From Pseudomonas sp. MN1F (GTDB lineage Bacteria > Pseudomonadota > Gammaproteobacteria > Pseudomonadales > Pseudomonadaceae), in assembly GCF_009391885.1 (NCBI RefSeq), contig NZ_VZII01000008.1, positions 124,001-188,000 on the forward strand: a stretch of DNA of 64,000 nucleotides. Reading direction: 5' to 3'. Shown in pieces: positions 32,978 to 42,644 of this stretch. Positions within the stretch are counted from its first letter, which is position 1. Each line of letters starts with the position of its first letter. A program made the position numbers and the translations under genes. Under the pieces are notes generated by a model. That model made no database searches, was not told the DNA's origin, and was given only the letters and a program-made list of their open reading frames with translations.

Positions 32978-35113
32978 ATGCGTCGCACGTTCGTTTCGCT
33001 TTGTGTGCTTCAAGCTATCTCCCCGCTGGCCTTTGCCGAGCCTGAGCCGCTCGGCGAACCGGCGCAGATCGAACTCCAGGCCCTGAACATCACCAGCAGC
33101 GCCGACAGCGAACGCGCCGATGGCCCGGTGGATGGCTACAAGGCCAGCCGCTCGGCCAGTGCCACGCGCACCGACACCGCCCTGCACGAAACCCCGCAAT
33201 CGATCAGCGTGGTGCCCAGGGATGTGCTCGAAGACACCGGCGCCACCCGCCTGCAGGACGGCCTGGACTATGCCGGTGGCGTCGGCCGCGCCAACAACTT
33301 CGGCGGCCAGGGCCTGACCACCTTCACCGTGCGCGGCTTCACCACCGGCGAGTTCTACCGCAACGGCTTCCCGATCAACCGCGGCTACCCCAACGCCCCC
33401 GACGCCAACACCGTCGAGCGCCTGGAAGTGATCCGCGGCCCGGCCACCAGCCTGTATGGCCGCGGCGACCCCGGCGGCACCTTCAACGTGGTCAGCAAAC
33501 AGCCGCTGGCCGAGCCCAAGGTGACCCTCGGTAGCCAGTTCGACGACCAGGGCATGCACCGCGCGACCCTGGACGCCACCGGGCCGCTGAACGCCGATGG
33601 CTCGCTAGCGTATCGCCTGAATGTGCTGGGCGAAGGGGGCGAGAGCTTCCGCGACGATGTCGAAAGCGAGCGTTATGACGTTGCACCGGTGATCAGCTGG
33701 CAAGTCAACGACGCCACCAAGGTCATCTTCGAAGGCGACTTCATGCGCAACAACCACCCACTGGATCGCGGCCTGACCCGCCTGCCCGGGCAGATCGGCA
33801 CGGCCTCGCGCGACACCAATATCTGGGAAAAAGGCAGCGACAACCTGCTGCACAACGACAACAACATGGCCCAGTTGCGCTTCGAGCACCTGCTCAACGA
33901 CAACTGGACCCTGGGCGGCGGCCTGCAATGGCTGGACGGCTCGCTCAAGGGCAACGCCGTGGAAGCCAACGGCCTGCAGGCCGACGGTCGCACGCTGGGG
34001 CGCAATTTCAACTACCGCAAGCTGGAGTGGACCGACCGCGACTACCAGCTCAACCTCACCGGCCACTTCGACACCGGCGGCTTTGCCCACACCCTGCTGA
34101 CCGGCATCGAATATGAGGACTACGACTACAACTCGATCATCCAGCGTTCGGCCGCAGGTACCGGCGCCTACCCGATCGACATTTTCGACCCGGTGTTGGG
34201 CCAGCCGCGCCCTGCCCTGACCCGCACCACCACCCATGACAAGGAAAACCTCAAGACCTGGGCGGCCTTCATCCAGGACCAGGTGGCCCTCACCGAGCGC
34301 CTCAAAGCCCTCGCCGGGGTGCGTTTCGAGCGCTACGAGCATGACTATGACAGCAAACTCAACAATGCCGGTGACTTCAACAAGGGCGAGAACGGCGTCA
34401 CCCCACGCTTCGGCCTGATCTACGACCTGACCGATACCGTTGCCGTGTACGCCAACACCGCGCGCTCGTTCAAGCCCAACAGCGGCGCGAGCCTGCAAGG
34501 CACCGGCTTCGACCCGGAAAAGGGCAAGTCCTATGAGCTGGGCGTGAAATGGGAAGCGCTGGACCGTCAGCTGAGCGTGGACGCGGCGATCTACCACATC
34601 GTCAAGGAAAACGTGTTGACCCGCGACCCGAACGACCCGACCGGCACCTACAGCGTCGCTGCCGGCGAAGTGCGCAGCCGCGGCCTGGACATCAACGTCG
34701 CCGGCAACCTGACCCCGGAGTGGCGGATGATCGGCGGCTATGCCTACGTCGACGCCGAGGTGACCCAGGACAATAGCATCCCCACCGGCACCCGCCTGGC
34801 GAACATCCCGCGCAACAGCTTCAGCCTGCTTAACACCTATGAGTTCCAGGATGGGCTGGCCAAGGGCCTGGGGCTGGGGGTTGGCGTGAAGTATGTGGAT
34901 GACCGCGCCGGGCAGACCGCCGCCAGTACCTACACCATGGAGCGCTACAGCGTGGTGGACTTGCTGAGCTTCTACAAGGTCAACGAGCACGTGCGCTTGA
35001 ACCTGGACGTGAAGAACGTGTTCAACAAGGGCTATGACGAGGGGGCGTTCAACACCTATGTGTACCCGGGGGCGCCGCGCACGGTGCAGGCTGGGGTTTC
35101 CTACACCTTCTAA
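32978..35113 (+). CDS. TonB-dependent siderophore receptor
   Basis: 711 residues. The signal peptide is MRRTFVSLCVLQAISPLAFA. The plug domain shows TPQSISVVPRDVLEDTGATRL, FTVRGFTTGEFYRNGFPINRG and RLEVIRGPATSLYGRGDPGG. A 22-strand barrel follows, ending in the C-terminal aromatic signal VQAGVSYTF. The residues between signal and plug are too few for an N-terminal signalling (FecA-type) domain, and no sigma/anti-sigma pair is adjacent. It imports a ferric siderophore (probably hydroxamate or a foreign one; not resolvable by eye) with TonB-ExbBD energy. Confidence 0.9.
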   Translation: MRRTFVSLCVLQAISPLAFAEPEPLGEPAQIELQALNITSSADSERADGPVDGYKASRSASATRTDTALHETPQSISVVPRDVLEDTGATRLQDGLDYAGGVGRANNFGGQGLTTFTVRGFTTGEFYRNGFPINRGYPNAPDANTVERLEVIRGPATSLYGRGDPGGTFNVVSKQPLAEPKVTLGSQFDDQGMHRATLDATGPLNADGSLAYRLNVLGEGGESFRDDVESERYDVAPVISWQVNDATKVIFEGDFMRNNHPLDRGLTRLPGQIGTASRDTNIWEKGSDNLLHNDNNMAQLRFEHLLNDNWTLGGGLQWLDGSLKGNAVEANGLQADGRTLGRNFNYRKLEWTDRDYQLNLTGHFDTGGFAHTLLTGIEYEDYDYNSIIQRSAAGTGAYPIDIFDPVLGQPRPALTRTTTHDKENLKTWAAFIQDQVALTERLKALAGVRFERYEHDYDSKLNNAGDFNKGENGVTPRFGLIYDLTDTVAVYANTARSFKPNSGASLQGTGFDPEKGKSYELGVKWEALDRQLSVDAAIYHIVKENVLTRDPNDPTGTYSVAAGEVRSRGLDINVAGNLTPEWRMIGGYAYVDAEVTQDNSIPTGTRLANIPRNSFSLLNTYEFQDGLAKGLGLGVGVKYVDDRAGQTAASTYTMERYSVVDLLSFYKVNEHVRLNLDVKNVFNKGYDEGAFNTYVYPGAPRTVQAGVSYTF

Positions 35114-35119
35114 ACTGCT

Positions 35120-35138
35120 GGGGCCGCTTGGCGGCCCC
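35120..35138. terminator. Bidirectional hairpin between receptor and pagL
   Basis: GGGGCCGC-TTG-GCGGCCCC, perfect 8-bp GC stem in the 30-bp gap between the convergent genes. Confidence 0.7.
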
Positions 35139-35143
35139 CTGCA

Positions 35144-35665
35144 TCAGAAGCTCTTGCTGTAGAACAGCGAGTACGACTCGATGCCGTCGTTCGGTTGCTT
35201 GATGCCGGCATTGGAGTAGTGAATCAGGCGGACCCCCGCCTTCTGCGCACCCGGCAACTTCAGGCCGAAACCGATGCGGTCTTCGAAGTTGACTGCCGAA
35301 CCCAGGTCATGGTCGCCCACCTCGGTCTTGGAAAAGGCCGCCAGGCCAATCCCGGCTTCGACATACGGGGTGTAGGTAAAACCGCTGAACTCATAAGTGA
35401 ACACCGGGCTGAACGACAGCGAGTGAGCGCCGCTGGCATCGCCACCTTCCCAGTAGGTGTAGGCCGCATCCCAATAGCCCGTCACATAACCGATGTCGCT
35501 TTTCAGCCACTGCTTGTCCCAATCGAACGACATACCGAGACGGTAGGTCATGTCACCTTGCCCGGTAGCCCCCACGGCACCGGAAATCTGCGCGGCCTGC
35601 GCCAGGCTGGTGCCGGCGAGGGCCAATAGGGCGGCGGCCAGGGTGCTGGCAAGACGGGTTTTCAT
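35144..35665 (-). CDS. pagL: Lipid A 3-O-deacylase PagL
   Basis: 173 residues from ATG 35665 (AGGAG 9 nt upstream). It has a signal peptide (MKTRLASTLAAALLALAG...AQA) and an eight-stranded barrel with the catalytic His-Ser pair in LIHYSNAGIKQPNDG and a C-terminal Phe (YSLFYSKSF). The length equals that of the P. aeruginosa enzyme as I remember it. It removes the 3-O-linked acyl chain of lipid A in the outer membrane, tuning endotoxicity and polymyxin response. A long AT-rich palindrome lies about 100 bp upstream. Confidence 0.92.
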   Translation of the reverse strand: MKTRLASTLAAALLALAGTSLAQAAQISGAVGATGQGDMTYRLGMSFDWDKQWLKSDIGYVTGYWDAAYTYWEGGDASGAHSLSFSPVFTYEFSGFTYTPYVEAGIGLAAFSKTEVGDHDLGSAVNFEDRIGFGLKLPGAQKAGVRLIHYSNAGIKQPNDGIESYSLFYSKSF

Positions 35666-35763
35666 CAATGACTTCTCCTGATGGTCACACTGGCAAGTGG
35701 GGGCTTGGGCCCCTCGATTTTTACGGTGAACGGTGCATCCAACCGGTCACACGGGGTAATACT

Positions 35764-35792
35764 TTTCTGATTATTGTCTAGATAATCAGAAA
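35764..35792. promoter_or_regulatory. AT-rich 29-bp palindrome between pagL and the dioxygenase gene
   Basis: TTTCTGATTAT (35764-35774), 7-nt centre, ATAATCAGAAA (35782-35792); arms are perfect over 11 bp. It lies about 100 bp upstream of pagL and 54 bp after the end of the dioxygenase gene. No T tract follows, so an operator is more likely than a terminator. Confidence 0.5.
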
Positions 35793-35845
35793 GTTGAAAG
35801 TGAATTGCCAGCATTGTTTGAATTTACCCGCCGTGCTCCGGTACC

Positions 35846-36592
35846 TCAGTCGTATTCGGCCTCCTCATGCTCCCCCAGCAAGCGCCGTTGCCGGGGTGTC
35901 GCCTGCTCCAGTACCTGTGGGTTGAACTGCCAGCTCAGGTAGGGGGAAAACTTCTGCGCCACCATGCGCCGGCCGTAGTGCACCTGCAGCATGTCGCGCT
36001 CGCGGGTATTGCTGCAGTTGGCACCGCCGCTGTGCCAGATGTCACTGCGAAACACCAGCGCGTCGCCTGCCTGGCACAGTACCGGGCGGGCTTCGCAGCC
36101 TTGCCACTGCTGTTCGCCAGGTTGCGGTGAACGCGCAGCGCGATGGCTGCCGGGGACCACCCAGGTGGGGCCGATGTCGAGGTCAATGTCACTCAGGTAC
36201 AGCTGCGCCGTCAGAATCTGCATGGGCTGGCAAAAATCGCCGCGTGCAACCAGCCAGGCCGGCAACGTCATGGGCAGGTGGTCCAGGTGCAGGTCCATGC
36301 CCGGGTAGCCAGGGTGGCTGCGCCAGGCGGTCTGGCCGATCACGTGGCAGTCTGCACCGAGGGCTGCTTCGGCGAGCTCGATCACTGGCGGCAGGTCGAG
36401 AAAGGGCAACCACAGCGGGTCACGATTGAAGACGCACTTGTAGTGTTCAAGCAGCCCCTGGTAGTCCCAGTGCAGGGGTTGCAGGTCGTCGATGGCGCAA
36501 CGCAGCAACGCCACCCGCACGCCATCGAGCACGCCGCGAAGCAGGACGTAGCCCTGCTCCTCCAGCGCTTGCAGTTGTGTGTCGAGGCTCAT
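35846..36592 (-). CDS. Phytanoyl-CoA dioxygenase-family protein
   Basis: 248 residues from ATG 36592 (CAGGAG upstream); an in-frame ATG 57 bp earlier lacks support. It has the Fe(II)/2-oxoglutarate double-stranded beta-helix signature: HLDH (H-x-D) in the PGMDLHLDHLPMT region and the distal His/Arg region DIWHSGGANCSNTRERDMLQVHYG. WVVPGSHRAARSPQPGE is the usual PhyH loop. The substrate is unknown; relatives hydroxylate lipids, amino acids or secondary metabolites. The gene lies 56 bp downstream of the small periplasmic-protein gene on the same strand. Confidence 0.8.
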   Translation of the reverse strand: MSLDTQLQALEEQGYVLLRGVLDGVRVALLRCAIDDLQPLHWDYQGLLEHYKCVFNRDPLWLPFLDLPPVIELAEAALGADCHVIGQTAWRSHPGYPGMDLHLDHLPMTLPAWLVARGDFCQPMQILTAQLYLSDIDLDIGPTWVVPGSHRAARSPQPGEQQWQGCEARPVLCQAGDALVFRSDIWHSGGANCSNTRERDMLQVHYGRRMVAQKFSPYLSWQFNPQVLEQATPRQRRLLGEHEEAEYD

Positions 36593-36648
36593 GCCAACAA
36601 GCTCCTGCCCAGGCAGAGTACAGATGTACTCCGCCCGTTTTTTGCCCA

Positions 36649-37101
36649 TTAGTGCCAGTTCAGGCTTGCAGTGACCGGCGTCTTGCCGTTCACCGTGACC
36701 TGTTGCTGGACCGTGGTGCCCTGCCCCTGGCCAACGACCTTGTACTGACCCGGTGGCAGCTGGACATAGACCAGCGGCCCGGCATCCTGCAGGCTCAACA
36801 CCGATTTGCCTTGTGCATTCTGGATATCGACTGCGGCGCCGCTTTCGAACTGGCCATGTGCGCCGGTGGACAGTTCGACGTGCAGGTCATAGCCCTTGGT
36901 GCGGCGCATGGCATTGGCTTCGTCCTGGCCGATACCGCCCTCCAGGTAGCGCACGCCATTCTGCTCCTGCGGCTGCAGTTGCACGGCTTGCATGTCGATG
37001 GGGGCGTTGTGGTCGTCCACTTCCGCGGCGGCGGCCAGGGTCCAGGGCAGCGCCAGTGCGATCAGCAGCGTGGCGCCCAAAGCATAGTGATGGTTACGCA
37101 T
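36649..37101 (-). CDS. Small periplasmic protein with a carboxypeptidase-regulatory/PEGA-like beta domain
   Basis: 150 residues. The signal peptide ends LPWTLAAAAEV. The mature part has SGAAVDIQNAQGKSVLSLQD followed by GPLVYVQLPPGQYKVVGQGQGTTV, a pattern of the transthyretin-like/PEGA folds. The function is unknown. No enzyme motif. Confidence 0.75.
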   Translation of the reverse strand: MRNHHYALGATLLIALALPWTLAAAAEVDDHNAPIDMQAVQLQPQEQNGVRYLEGGIGQDEANAMRRTKGYDLHVELSTGAHGQFESGAAVDIQNAQGKSVLSLQDAGPLVYVQLPPGQYKVVGQGQGTTVQQQVTVNGKTPVTASLNWH

Positions 37102-37161
37102 GGTCAGCTCCTCCTCAAGGAGATGGCTTACCTGATATTTGACCCCACACGGTGCTGATGT

Positions 37162-38034
37162 TCACGCCGTTCGCCGCTCTTCGAGAAGTTTCACGAACAT
37201 GCTCAGGCTGCGCGAAACCGTGCCGCGCCGCCACACCAGCCAGGTCTTGAGGTAACGGAACTGCTCCTGCATCGGCCAGGCGCAGACCGTGCTGCAGCCG
37301 GGCATGTTGTCGAGCATGCTGCGCGGCAGCATGGCCAGGCCGGCACCGGCGCTGACGCAGGCGAGCATGCCGTGGTACGACTCCATTTCGTGGATCTTGC
37401 CAGGCACCGCCTGGTCCTGGACAAACCAGTTCTCGAAGTGGTGACGGTACGAGCAGTTGGCCCGGAAGGCGTAGATGCTCGCGCCGTTGACGTCCTGGGC
37501 ACGGGTGACCGGGGCGTGGTTGAGCGGCGCGATGATCACCATCTCCTCCTCGAACACCGGCATGCCTTCGAGCGTGGGGTGCAGCACCGGGCCGTCGACG
37601 AAGGCCGCCACCAGGCGCCCGGCCAGCACGCCTTCGAGCATGGTCCCCGACGGCCCGGTGGACAGGTCGAGGTCGACCTTGGGGTAACGCTGGTTGTAGG
37701 CAGCCAGCAGCGCCGGAATGCGCACCGCCGCCGTGCTCTCCAGCGAACCCAGGGCGAAGGTGCCCTGCGGATCTTCCCCTGCCACGGTCAGCCGCGCCTC
37801 GTGCACCAGGTCGAGAATGCGCCGGGTGTATTCAAGGAAGTTCCAGCCCGCTGGCGACAGGCGCAGGCGGCTTTTTTCGCGGATGAACAGCTCGACACCG
37901 AGGTCTTCCTCCAACTGCTTGATGCGCGTGGTCAGGTTCGACGGCACCCGATGGATATGCTGGGCGGCGGCGCTGATGCTGCCCTGCTCGGCCACGGCCT
38001 TGAAGATCTCCAGTTGCACCAGGTCCACAGTCAT
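37162..38034 (-). CDS. LysR-type regulator divergent from the semialdehyde dehydrogenase
   Basis: 290 residues: helix-turn-helix at 1-60 ([22 protein letters not shown]), effector domain after 90. GGAGA precedes ATG 38034. The 101-bp intergenic region to the dehydrogenase includes TGAATG and ATTATTATTCA inverted elements. By position it most likely controls the sad-like gene. The inducer is unknown. Confidence 0.85.
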   Translation of the reverse strand: MTVDLVQLEIFKAVAEQGSISAAAQHIHRVPSNLTTRIKQLEEDLGVELFIREKSRLRLSPAGWNFLEYTRRILDLVHEARLTVAGEDPQGTFALGSLESTAAVRIPALLAAYNQRYPKVDLDLSTGPSGTMLEGVLAGRLVAAFVDGPVLHPTLEGMPVFEEEMVIIAPLNHAPVTRAQDVNGASIYAFRANCSYRHHFENWFVQDQAVPGKIHEMESYHGMLACVSAGAGLAMLPRSMLDNMPGCSTVCAWPMQEQFRYLKTWLVWRRGTVSRSLSMFVKLLEERRTA

Positions 38035-38135
38035 TCTCCAAACGTGAATGTTTCGCTCATTATTATTCAGTTTTCATTAAAGCCATAGCCCACTAGTCTG
38101 GCCTCACTGATTAACAACAACGAGAGTGCCCCGCC

Positions 38136-39521
38136 ATGAGTGCGATCAGCAGCCTGACCCACGCCATCTCCGTCGACCCGTTCAGCGGCGAGCAGATTGG
38201 CGCCTACCCGTTCGACACCGACGCCGCACTGGAAGCGGCGCTGCAACGTGCCAAGGCTGGCTATAGCCAGTGGCGCCAGGTGTCGCTGGGTCAGCGCAGC
38301 GAGTACCTGCTCGCCCTGGCCAGCACCCTCGAAGCCAAGGCCGAAGCCTTCGCGCAGATGATCAGCCGCGAAATCGGCAAGCCGATCGCCCAGGCCCGTG
38401 GTGAAGTCGCCAAGTGCGTCGGCCTGTGCCGCTGGTATGCCGAGCACGGTCCGGCCATGCTCGCCGCCGAGCCGACCCAGGTCGAGAAAGCCCGCATCGA
38501 GTACCGCCCGCTGGGCCCGATCCTCGCCGTGATGCCGTGGAACTTCCCGGTCTGGCAGGTGCTGCGCGGCGCCGTGCCGGCGATCCTGGCGGGCAACACC
38601 TATGTACTGAAGCACGCACCGAACGTGATGGGCAGCGCTTACCTGCTGGGTGAGCTGTTCAAGGACGCCGGCCTGCCTGAAGGCGTGTTCGAAGTGCTGA
38701 ACGTCACCCCGGACGGCGTCACCCGCGCCATCAACGACGTGCGCATCGCCGCCGTGACCCTGACCGGGAGCGTGCGTGCCGGCATGGCCATCGGTGCCCA
38801 GGCGGGTGCGGCGCTGAAGAAGTGCGTGCTGGAGCTGGGGGGTTCCGACCCGTTCATCGTGTTGGCTGACGCCGATATCGATGCCGCCGTGCAGGCCGCC
38901 GTGATCGGTCGCTACCAGAACACCGGCCAGGTCTGCGCCGCTGCCAAGCGCCTGATCATCGAACAAGGCGTCGTTGAGGCATTCACGCGCAAGTTCGTCG
39001 AAGCCACGCGCAAGCTGAAACTCGGCAACCCGCTGGAAGACGACACCTACATCGGCCCGATGGCCCGCTACGACCTGCGCGACGAGCTGGATGGCCAGGT
39101 CCAGGCGACGCTGGCCGAAGGTGCCACCCTGCTGCTGGGCGGCAACAAGGTCGAAGGCGTGGGCAACTTCTACGCACCGACCGTGTTCGCCAACGTCACC
39201 CCGGACATGACTGCGTTCAAGCAGGAGCTGTTCGGGCCGGTGGCGGCGATCATCACTGCCCGTGACGCCGAGCATGCCGTGGAGCTGGCCAACGACAGCG
39301 AGTTCGGCCTGGCGTCGACCATCTACACCGCCGACTATGCGCTGGCCGAGCGCATGACCGCCGCACTGGACACCGGCGGCGTGTTCATCAACGGCTACTG
39401 CGCTTCCGACCCCCGCGTGGCGTTTGGTGGCGTGAAGAAGAGCGGTTTCGGGCGTGAGCTGTCGCACTTTGGTGTGCGCGAGTTCACCAATGCCCAGACC
39501 GTGTGGCTGGATCGCAACTGA
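38136..39521 (+). CDS. sad: NAD(P)-dependent succinate-semialdehyde dehydrogenase, Sad/YneI type
   Basis: 461 residues. The aldehyde-dehydrogenase fold shows PWNFPVWQVLRGAVPAILAG, the catalytic Glu in LELGGSDPF and the catalytic Cys in GQVCAAAKR. Length and residues such as GYCASDPRVAFGGVKKSGFG match the short YneI/Sad group rather than GabD. It would oxidise succinate semialdehyde (from GABA and polyamine breakdown) to succinate. The polyamine catabolic genes lie 3 kb away on the same strand, so a shared pathway is plausible. Confidence 0.88.
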   Translation: MSAISSLTHAISVDPFSGEQIGAYPFDTDAALEAALQRAKAGYSQWRQVSLGQRSEYLLALASTLEAKAEAFAQMISREIGKPIAQARGEVAKCVGLCRWYAEHGPAMLAAEPTQVEKARIEYRPLGPILAVMPWNFPVWQVLRGAVPAILAGNTYVLKHAPNVMGSAYLLGELFKDAGLPEGVFEVLNVTPDGVTRAINDVRIAAVTLTGSVRAGMAIGAQAGAALKKCVLELGGSDPFIVLADADIDAAVQAAVIGRYQNTGQVCAAAKRLIIEQGVVEAFTRKFVEATRKLKLGNPLEDDTYIGPMARYDLRDELDGQVQATLAEGATLLLGGNKVEGVGNFYAPTVFANVTPDMTAFKQELFGPVAAIITARDAEHAVELANDSEFGLASTIYTADYALAERMTAALDTGGVFINGYCASDPRVAFGGVKKSGFGRELSHFGVREFTNAQTVWLDRN

Positions 39522-39531
39522 TACCAGGCAT

Positions 39532-39552
39532 TGGGGCCGCTGTGCGGCCCCA
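39532..39552. terminator. Bidirectional hairpin
   Basis: TGGGGCCGC-TGT-GCGGCCCCA, perfect 9-bp arms in the 37-bp gap between the convergent dehydrogenase and helicase-like genes. Confidence 0.75.
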
Positions 39553-39558
39553 GCACTG

Positions 39559-41472
39559 TCAACCCCGGACCTGGTCCTTGACCCAGTCCAGCATCCCCCC
39601 CGGCACGATCAGCTCATGCCGCGCCCGCGAACAGGCGGTATACAGCCCCGCCAACATCCGCGCCCGCTCGTTGCGATTGCCCGCTGTGGCAGGCGCCACC
39701 ATCAGCTCCGGCGACACCATCACCCGGGCGAACTCCATGTTCTTCACATCTCGCACCCGCCCGAGGAACAGCTTTGGCGCCTTGTCCCAGCGGTAACGGC
39801 TCTTGGCCTTGGCAAAATGCTCGGAGGTATAGCCTTTGCGCAGCATGCCGGCCACGGCAACAAAGGCCTTGTCGTCGCCCTTGTCCTGCTCCAGCGCCTG
39901 CCAGCTGGGGTAACGGAACAACATCGGGTGACGCGCCCGGGTGCCGTGGCGATACAGCTCGATGCAATCCTCGACGAACAGCTCGAAGTCCTTGCGCGCG
40001 CTTTGCAGCAACACGAAGGGCACCCCTTGGTGGGTCAGGCGCTGGAACCAGCCAAACAGGCCCCACTCGTCATCGACGATCAAGGCGGTTGGCTGCTCGG
40101 GCACCGTCACGGTGTCGAAGAAACTTACCCGCGTGTAATGCTCGGCGCTGCCACTGAAGGCGGCCTGGATCGCCGCCGGGTGCGCCTGGATCAGCGGGTT
40201 GAGCACGCCGTCCATGGCCGGGCCGGCGCGCAGCGAATGGTCGATGTAGCGCTGGCGGATGAAGTTGCCATGGTGCGGGCTGAGGCCATTGAGGTTCTGC
40301 AACTCGTCACCCAGGGCAATCACCGACTGCGGGCTGCGATCGAGCACCGAGAGCATCGGCGCGGACAATTCATGAGCTTCGTCGACGATGACATGGCTGT
40401 AGCGGCTGTCGATCACCTCGGCAGTCAGTGACAGCAGCTTGACCCGGTGGTAGTCACGCACCGGCAGCTGGATTTCGCGGGCTGACGGGCGGATCAGCTC
40501 CTGCCAGTACAGGCGGGCCTTTTCCAGCAGCACTTCCTGGTCCAACGGCGAGGTACCCGGCCCGGCCCAAGGCAAGTGATGCAGCTGCAACTGGCTGTCG
40601 CCGCTGCGGCAGAAGCTGCGCACGGCCTTGACGCACAGGGCCACCACATCGCACGCAGCGAGCGGGCCGATGTCGGGGATGTTCAGCCAGCGCACCACCT
40701 GCGCCTCCTGCGGGCGCCAGGACAGTTTGGTGCGATACGGGTCGCGCAGGCGCCAGCCGTTGCTGGTGAGGTCACGGTTGAGGATTTCGTCGGCCAGCTG
40801 GCCGAAGGTCAGCGCAGTGTAGGCCTGGGCATCCTTCACCCGTGCCTGCAATGCCCGCAGCTGGCCTTCGGTAAGGGCCAGCAACAGCGTGCGCTGGGGG
40901 TCGAGCAGGCGGGCGAACTGGTGGATCAGGAAGGTCTTGCCGGTGCCGGCAAAACCCTGCACGGCAACCGATTCGTCGACGCCGCAAAGAAACTCGCGCA
41001 GCAGGCGGTTCTGTTGGTCACTGAGCATCAGGTCAGTGGCCAGTGACGGCAGGTAGACCGGGTGCAGCGGGGTCACGCGCTGGCGGTAGCTGTCGGCGAA
41101 CTGGAAATTCCACTGGCCTTCGGCGTCCTGGAACTCGTCGGCCTGGTACTCGGTTTCGGCCGACACCAGGGCGACGCCATTCTCACCCAGCATGCCCAGC
41201 CCCATGGCGAACGCCTCGCGGTCGAAATGCTGCGCTACCTGCCCCTGGAAGCGGCCCGGGGCTGCGCCTTCGACTTCATTGGCGATGCGCACGATCTCGG
41301 CGAAGCGGCGCTCCTGCGCGTCCGCCGAGGCGCTGGCCGGTTGGCGTGGCAGGTTCTGCACGAACAACACGGCGGCCGCCTCCAGCAGGCTGGCGGTCGG
41401 AAAGAAGTCGGTGGCGGTGGGCGCGCTGGCCAGGCGGTCGGCCTGGTCGCTGGGCAAAGGCAGGTAGAACAT
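39559..41472 (-). CDS. Superfamily 1 helicase-like ATPase (UvrD/PcrA-type core)
   Basis: 637 residues from ATG 41472 (GAGG upstream); the longer frame runs through a REP repeat. The N-terminal 170 residues have no recognised fold. Walker A GFAGTGKT lies at 173-180, Walker B is HVIVDEAHEL, motif III is VIALGDELQNLNG, and motif VI is GLYTACSRARHEL. The region between motifs I and II is short for UvrD, so unwinding activity is uncertain. NERD/DUF2075-like ATPases have this layout. Its neighbours are metabolic genes, with no known repair or defence partner. Confidence 0.75.
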   Translation of the reverse strand: MFYLPLPSDQADRLASAPTATDFFPTASLLEAAAVLFVQNLPRQPASASADAQERRFAEIVRIANEVEGAAPGRFQGQVAQHFDREAFAMGLGMLGENGVALVSAETEYQADEFQDAEGQWNFQFADSYRQRVTPLHPVYLPSLATDLMLSDQQNRLLREFLCGVDESVAVQGFAGTGKTFLIHQFARLLDPQRTLLLALTEGQLRALQARVKDAQAYTALTFGQLADEILNRDLTSNGWRLRDPYRTKLSWRPQEAQVVRWLNIPDIGPLAACDVVALCVKAVRSFCRSGDSQLQLHHLPWAGPGTSPLDQEVLLEKARLYWQELIRPSAREIQLPVRDYHRVKLLSLTAEVIDSRYSHVIVDEAHELSAPMLSVLDRSPQSVIALGDELQNLNGLSPHHGNFIRQRYIDHSLRAGPAMDGVLNPLIQAHPAAIQAAFSGSAEHYTRVSFFDTVTVPEQPTALIVDDEWGLFGWFQRLTHQGVPFVLLQSARKDFELFVEDCIELYRHGTRARHPMLFRYPSWQALEQDKGDDKAFVAVAGMLRKGYTSEHFAKAKSRYRWDKAPKLFLGRVRDVKNMEFARVMVSPELMVAPATAGNRNERARMLAGLYTACSRARHELIVPGGMLDWVKDQVRG

Positions 41473-41541
41473 CGGGACCTCGGGTGGTAACTGCTGCGCA
41501 CGATAGCAATTTTCCAATGGCAATGCTGGGTTGTCTGCACT

Positions 41542-41573
41542 GGCCGCTTCGCGGGCTTGCCGGCGAAGAGGCC
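41542..41573. repeat. P. putida-type REP element
   Basis: GGCCGCTTCGCGGGCTTGCC followed by GGCGAAGAGGCC, the repeat seen many times in P. putida-group intergenic regions. It lies between the helicase-like gene and the AraC-type gene. Confidence 0.85.
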
Positions 41574-41592
41574 GGAACCAGCAGCAATAAAT

Positions 41593-42492
41593 TCAGCCCC
41601 TGCCCCGCTTGAGGGTCTCACTCGGAAACTCCTTGAACAATTGCCGGTAACTCTCTGAAAACCTTCCCAAATGCCAGAACGACCAGCGCATGGCTACCTC
41701 GGCCACGGTCACCTCACCGCCGCGCAACAGGTCCCGTCGCGCACCGTTGAGCCGACGCAAGCGCAGCCAGTGTGCCGGCGGCATCCCGGTGAAGGCCTTG
41801 AACGCCTGCTGCAGCTGGCGCAGCGACACACCGGCCACCTCGGCCAGCTCGACCAGATTGAGGGTTTCTTCCGGGCAATCTGCCGCCCATTCGCTGACCC
41901 GCTGCATGATCGCCCGCTCCTCACCGCGCCGCCCCAGCGCCCCGCCCTGCAAGCGCTGGCAGGCATTGTCGAGGATGAACAGGCAGTCTTCGAGCAACTG
42001 CTCGGCCAATGCCTGCCCTTGCAACGGGCAGTCGGCCTGGCCAAGGCGGGTCAAGGTGGCGCTCAGCCAACTGCCGAACAGCGCGTTCTGCCCGCTGCCC
42101 AGCGGCACCATGAACAACCCTTCGAGCCGTTGCGGGTCCAGGCCATGGCGGGCGAGAAAGGCCTGGTCGAACACTACGGCCACTTCCTGGTAGTTCTCCG
42201 GGGTGATCCAGATGTTGCGGCTCTGCTCGTTGAGCAGGTACAGGCTGTTTTCGCTCTGGTCGAAACAGAACGCCAGCGAACCGCTCGGCGCGCGGAAGAA
42301 CTGCTCGACGCGGGTGTTGAGCCGTTCCTCGTAGACCTCCACGCCATCAAGCCCCAGGCAGCGCAACTGGCCGCTGAAATGCCCCGGCGACATCTGCCGG
42401 TACTGCTGCTGCCAACCGGGGGTGGCGCGCACCTGTTCGGAGACATCCGTGGTGTGGAAAGCCTGAACCTGCAAGGCATTGGGCGTTGTCAC
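41593..42492 (-). CDS. AraC-family regulator next to the polyamine genes
   Basis: 299 residues from GTG 42492 (VTTPNALQVQAFHTTDVSEQ), preceded by TAGGA. The frame extends 129 bp upstream, but that part overlaps the promoter region. The C-terminal AraC domain contains VAGVSLRQLQQAFKAFTGMP and HLGRFSESYRQLFKEFPSETL. It is divergent from gamma-glutamylpolyamine synthetase with a 152-bp gap, and probably controls it. The N-terminal domain is like those of AraC regulators for ethanolamine/amine catabolism (weak resemblance). Confidence 0.82.
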   Translation of the reverse strand: MTTPNALQVQAFHTTDVSEQVRATPGWQQQYRQMSPGHFSGQLRCLGLDGVEVYEERLNTRVEQFFRAPSGSLAFCFDQSENSLYLLNEQSRNIWITPENYQEVAVVFDQAFLARHGLDPQRLEGLFMVPLGSGQNALFGSWLSATLTRLGQADCPLQGQALAEQLLEDCLFILDNACQRLQGGALGRRGEERAIMQRVSEWAADCPEETLNLVELAEVAGVSLRQLQQAFKAFTGMPPAHWLRLRRLNGARRDLLRGGEVTVAEVAMRWSFWHLGRFSESYRQLFKEFPSETLKRGRG

Positions 42493-42644
42493 GCGTTGTC
42501 CTAGTTGCACTCTTTTGGTGCATTGATCGCTGAAGAAAGTGGATAGATGGCTTTGCGGGCCTGCGCTCAAGATAGTCTCCAGCGCGCCACCTGGGAAGCC
42601 ACCGGCACCTGCCGCGCACACAAAAACCCAACCAAGAGGTCTGT

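Noticed and set aside
41473..41523. Upstream ATG for the helicase-like gene
   Set aside because: The ATG at 41523 sits next to the REP element without a ribosome-binding site. ATG 41472 has GAGG at a good distance.
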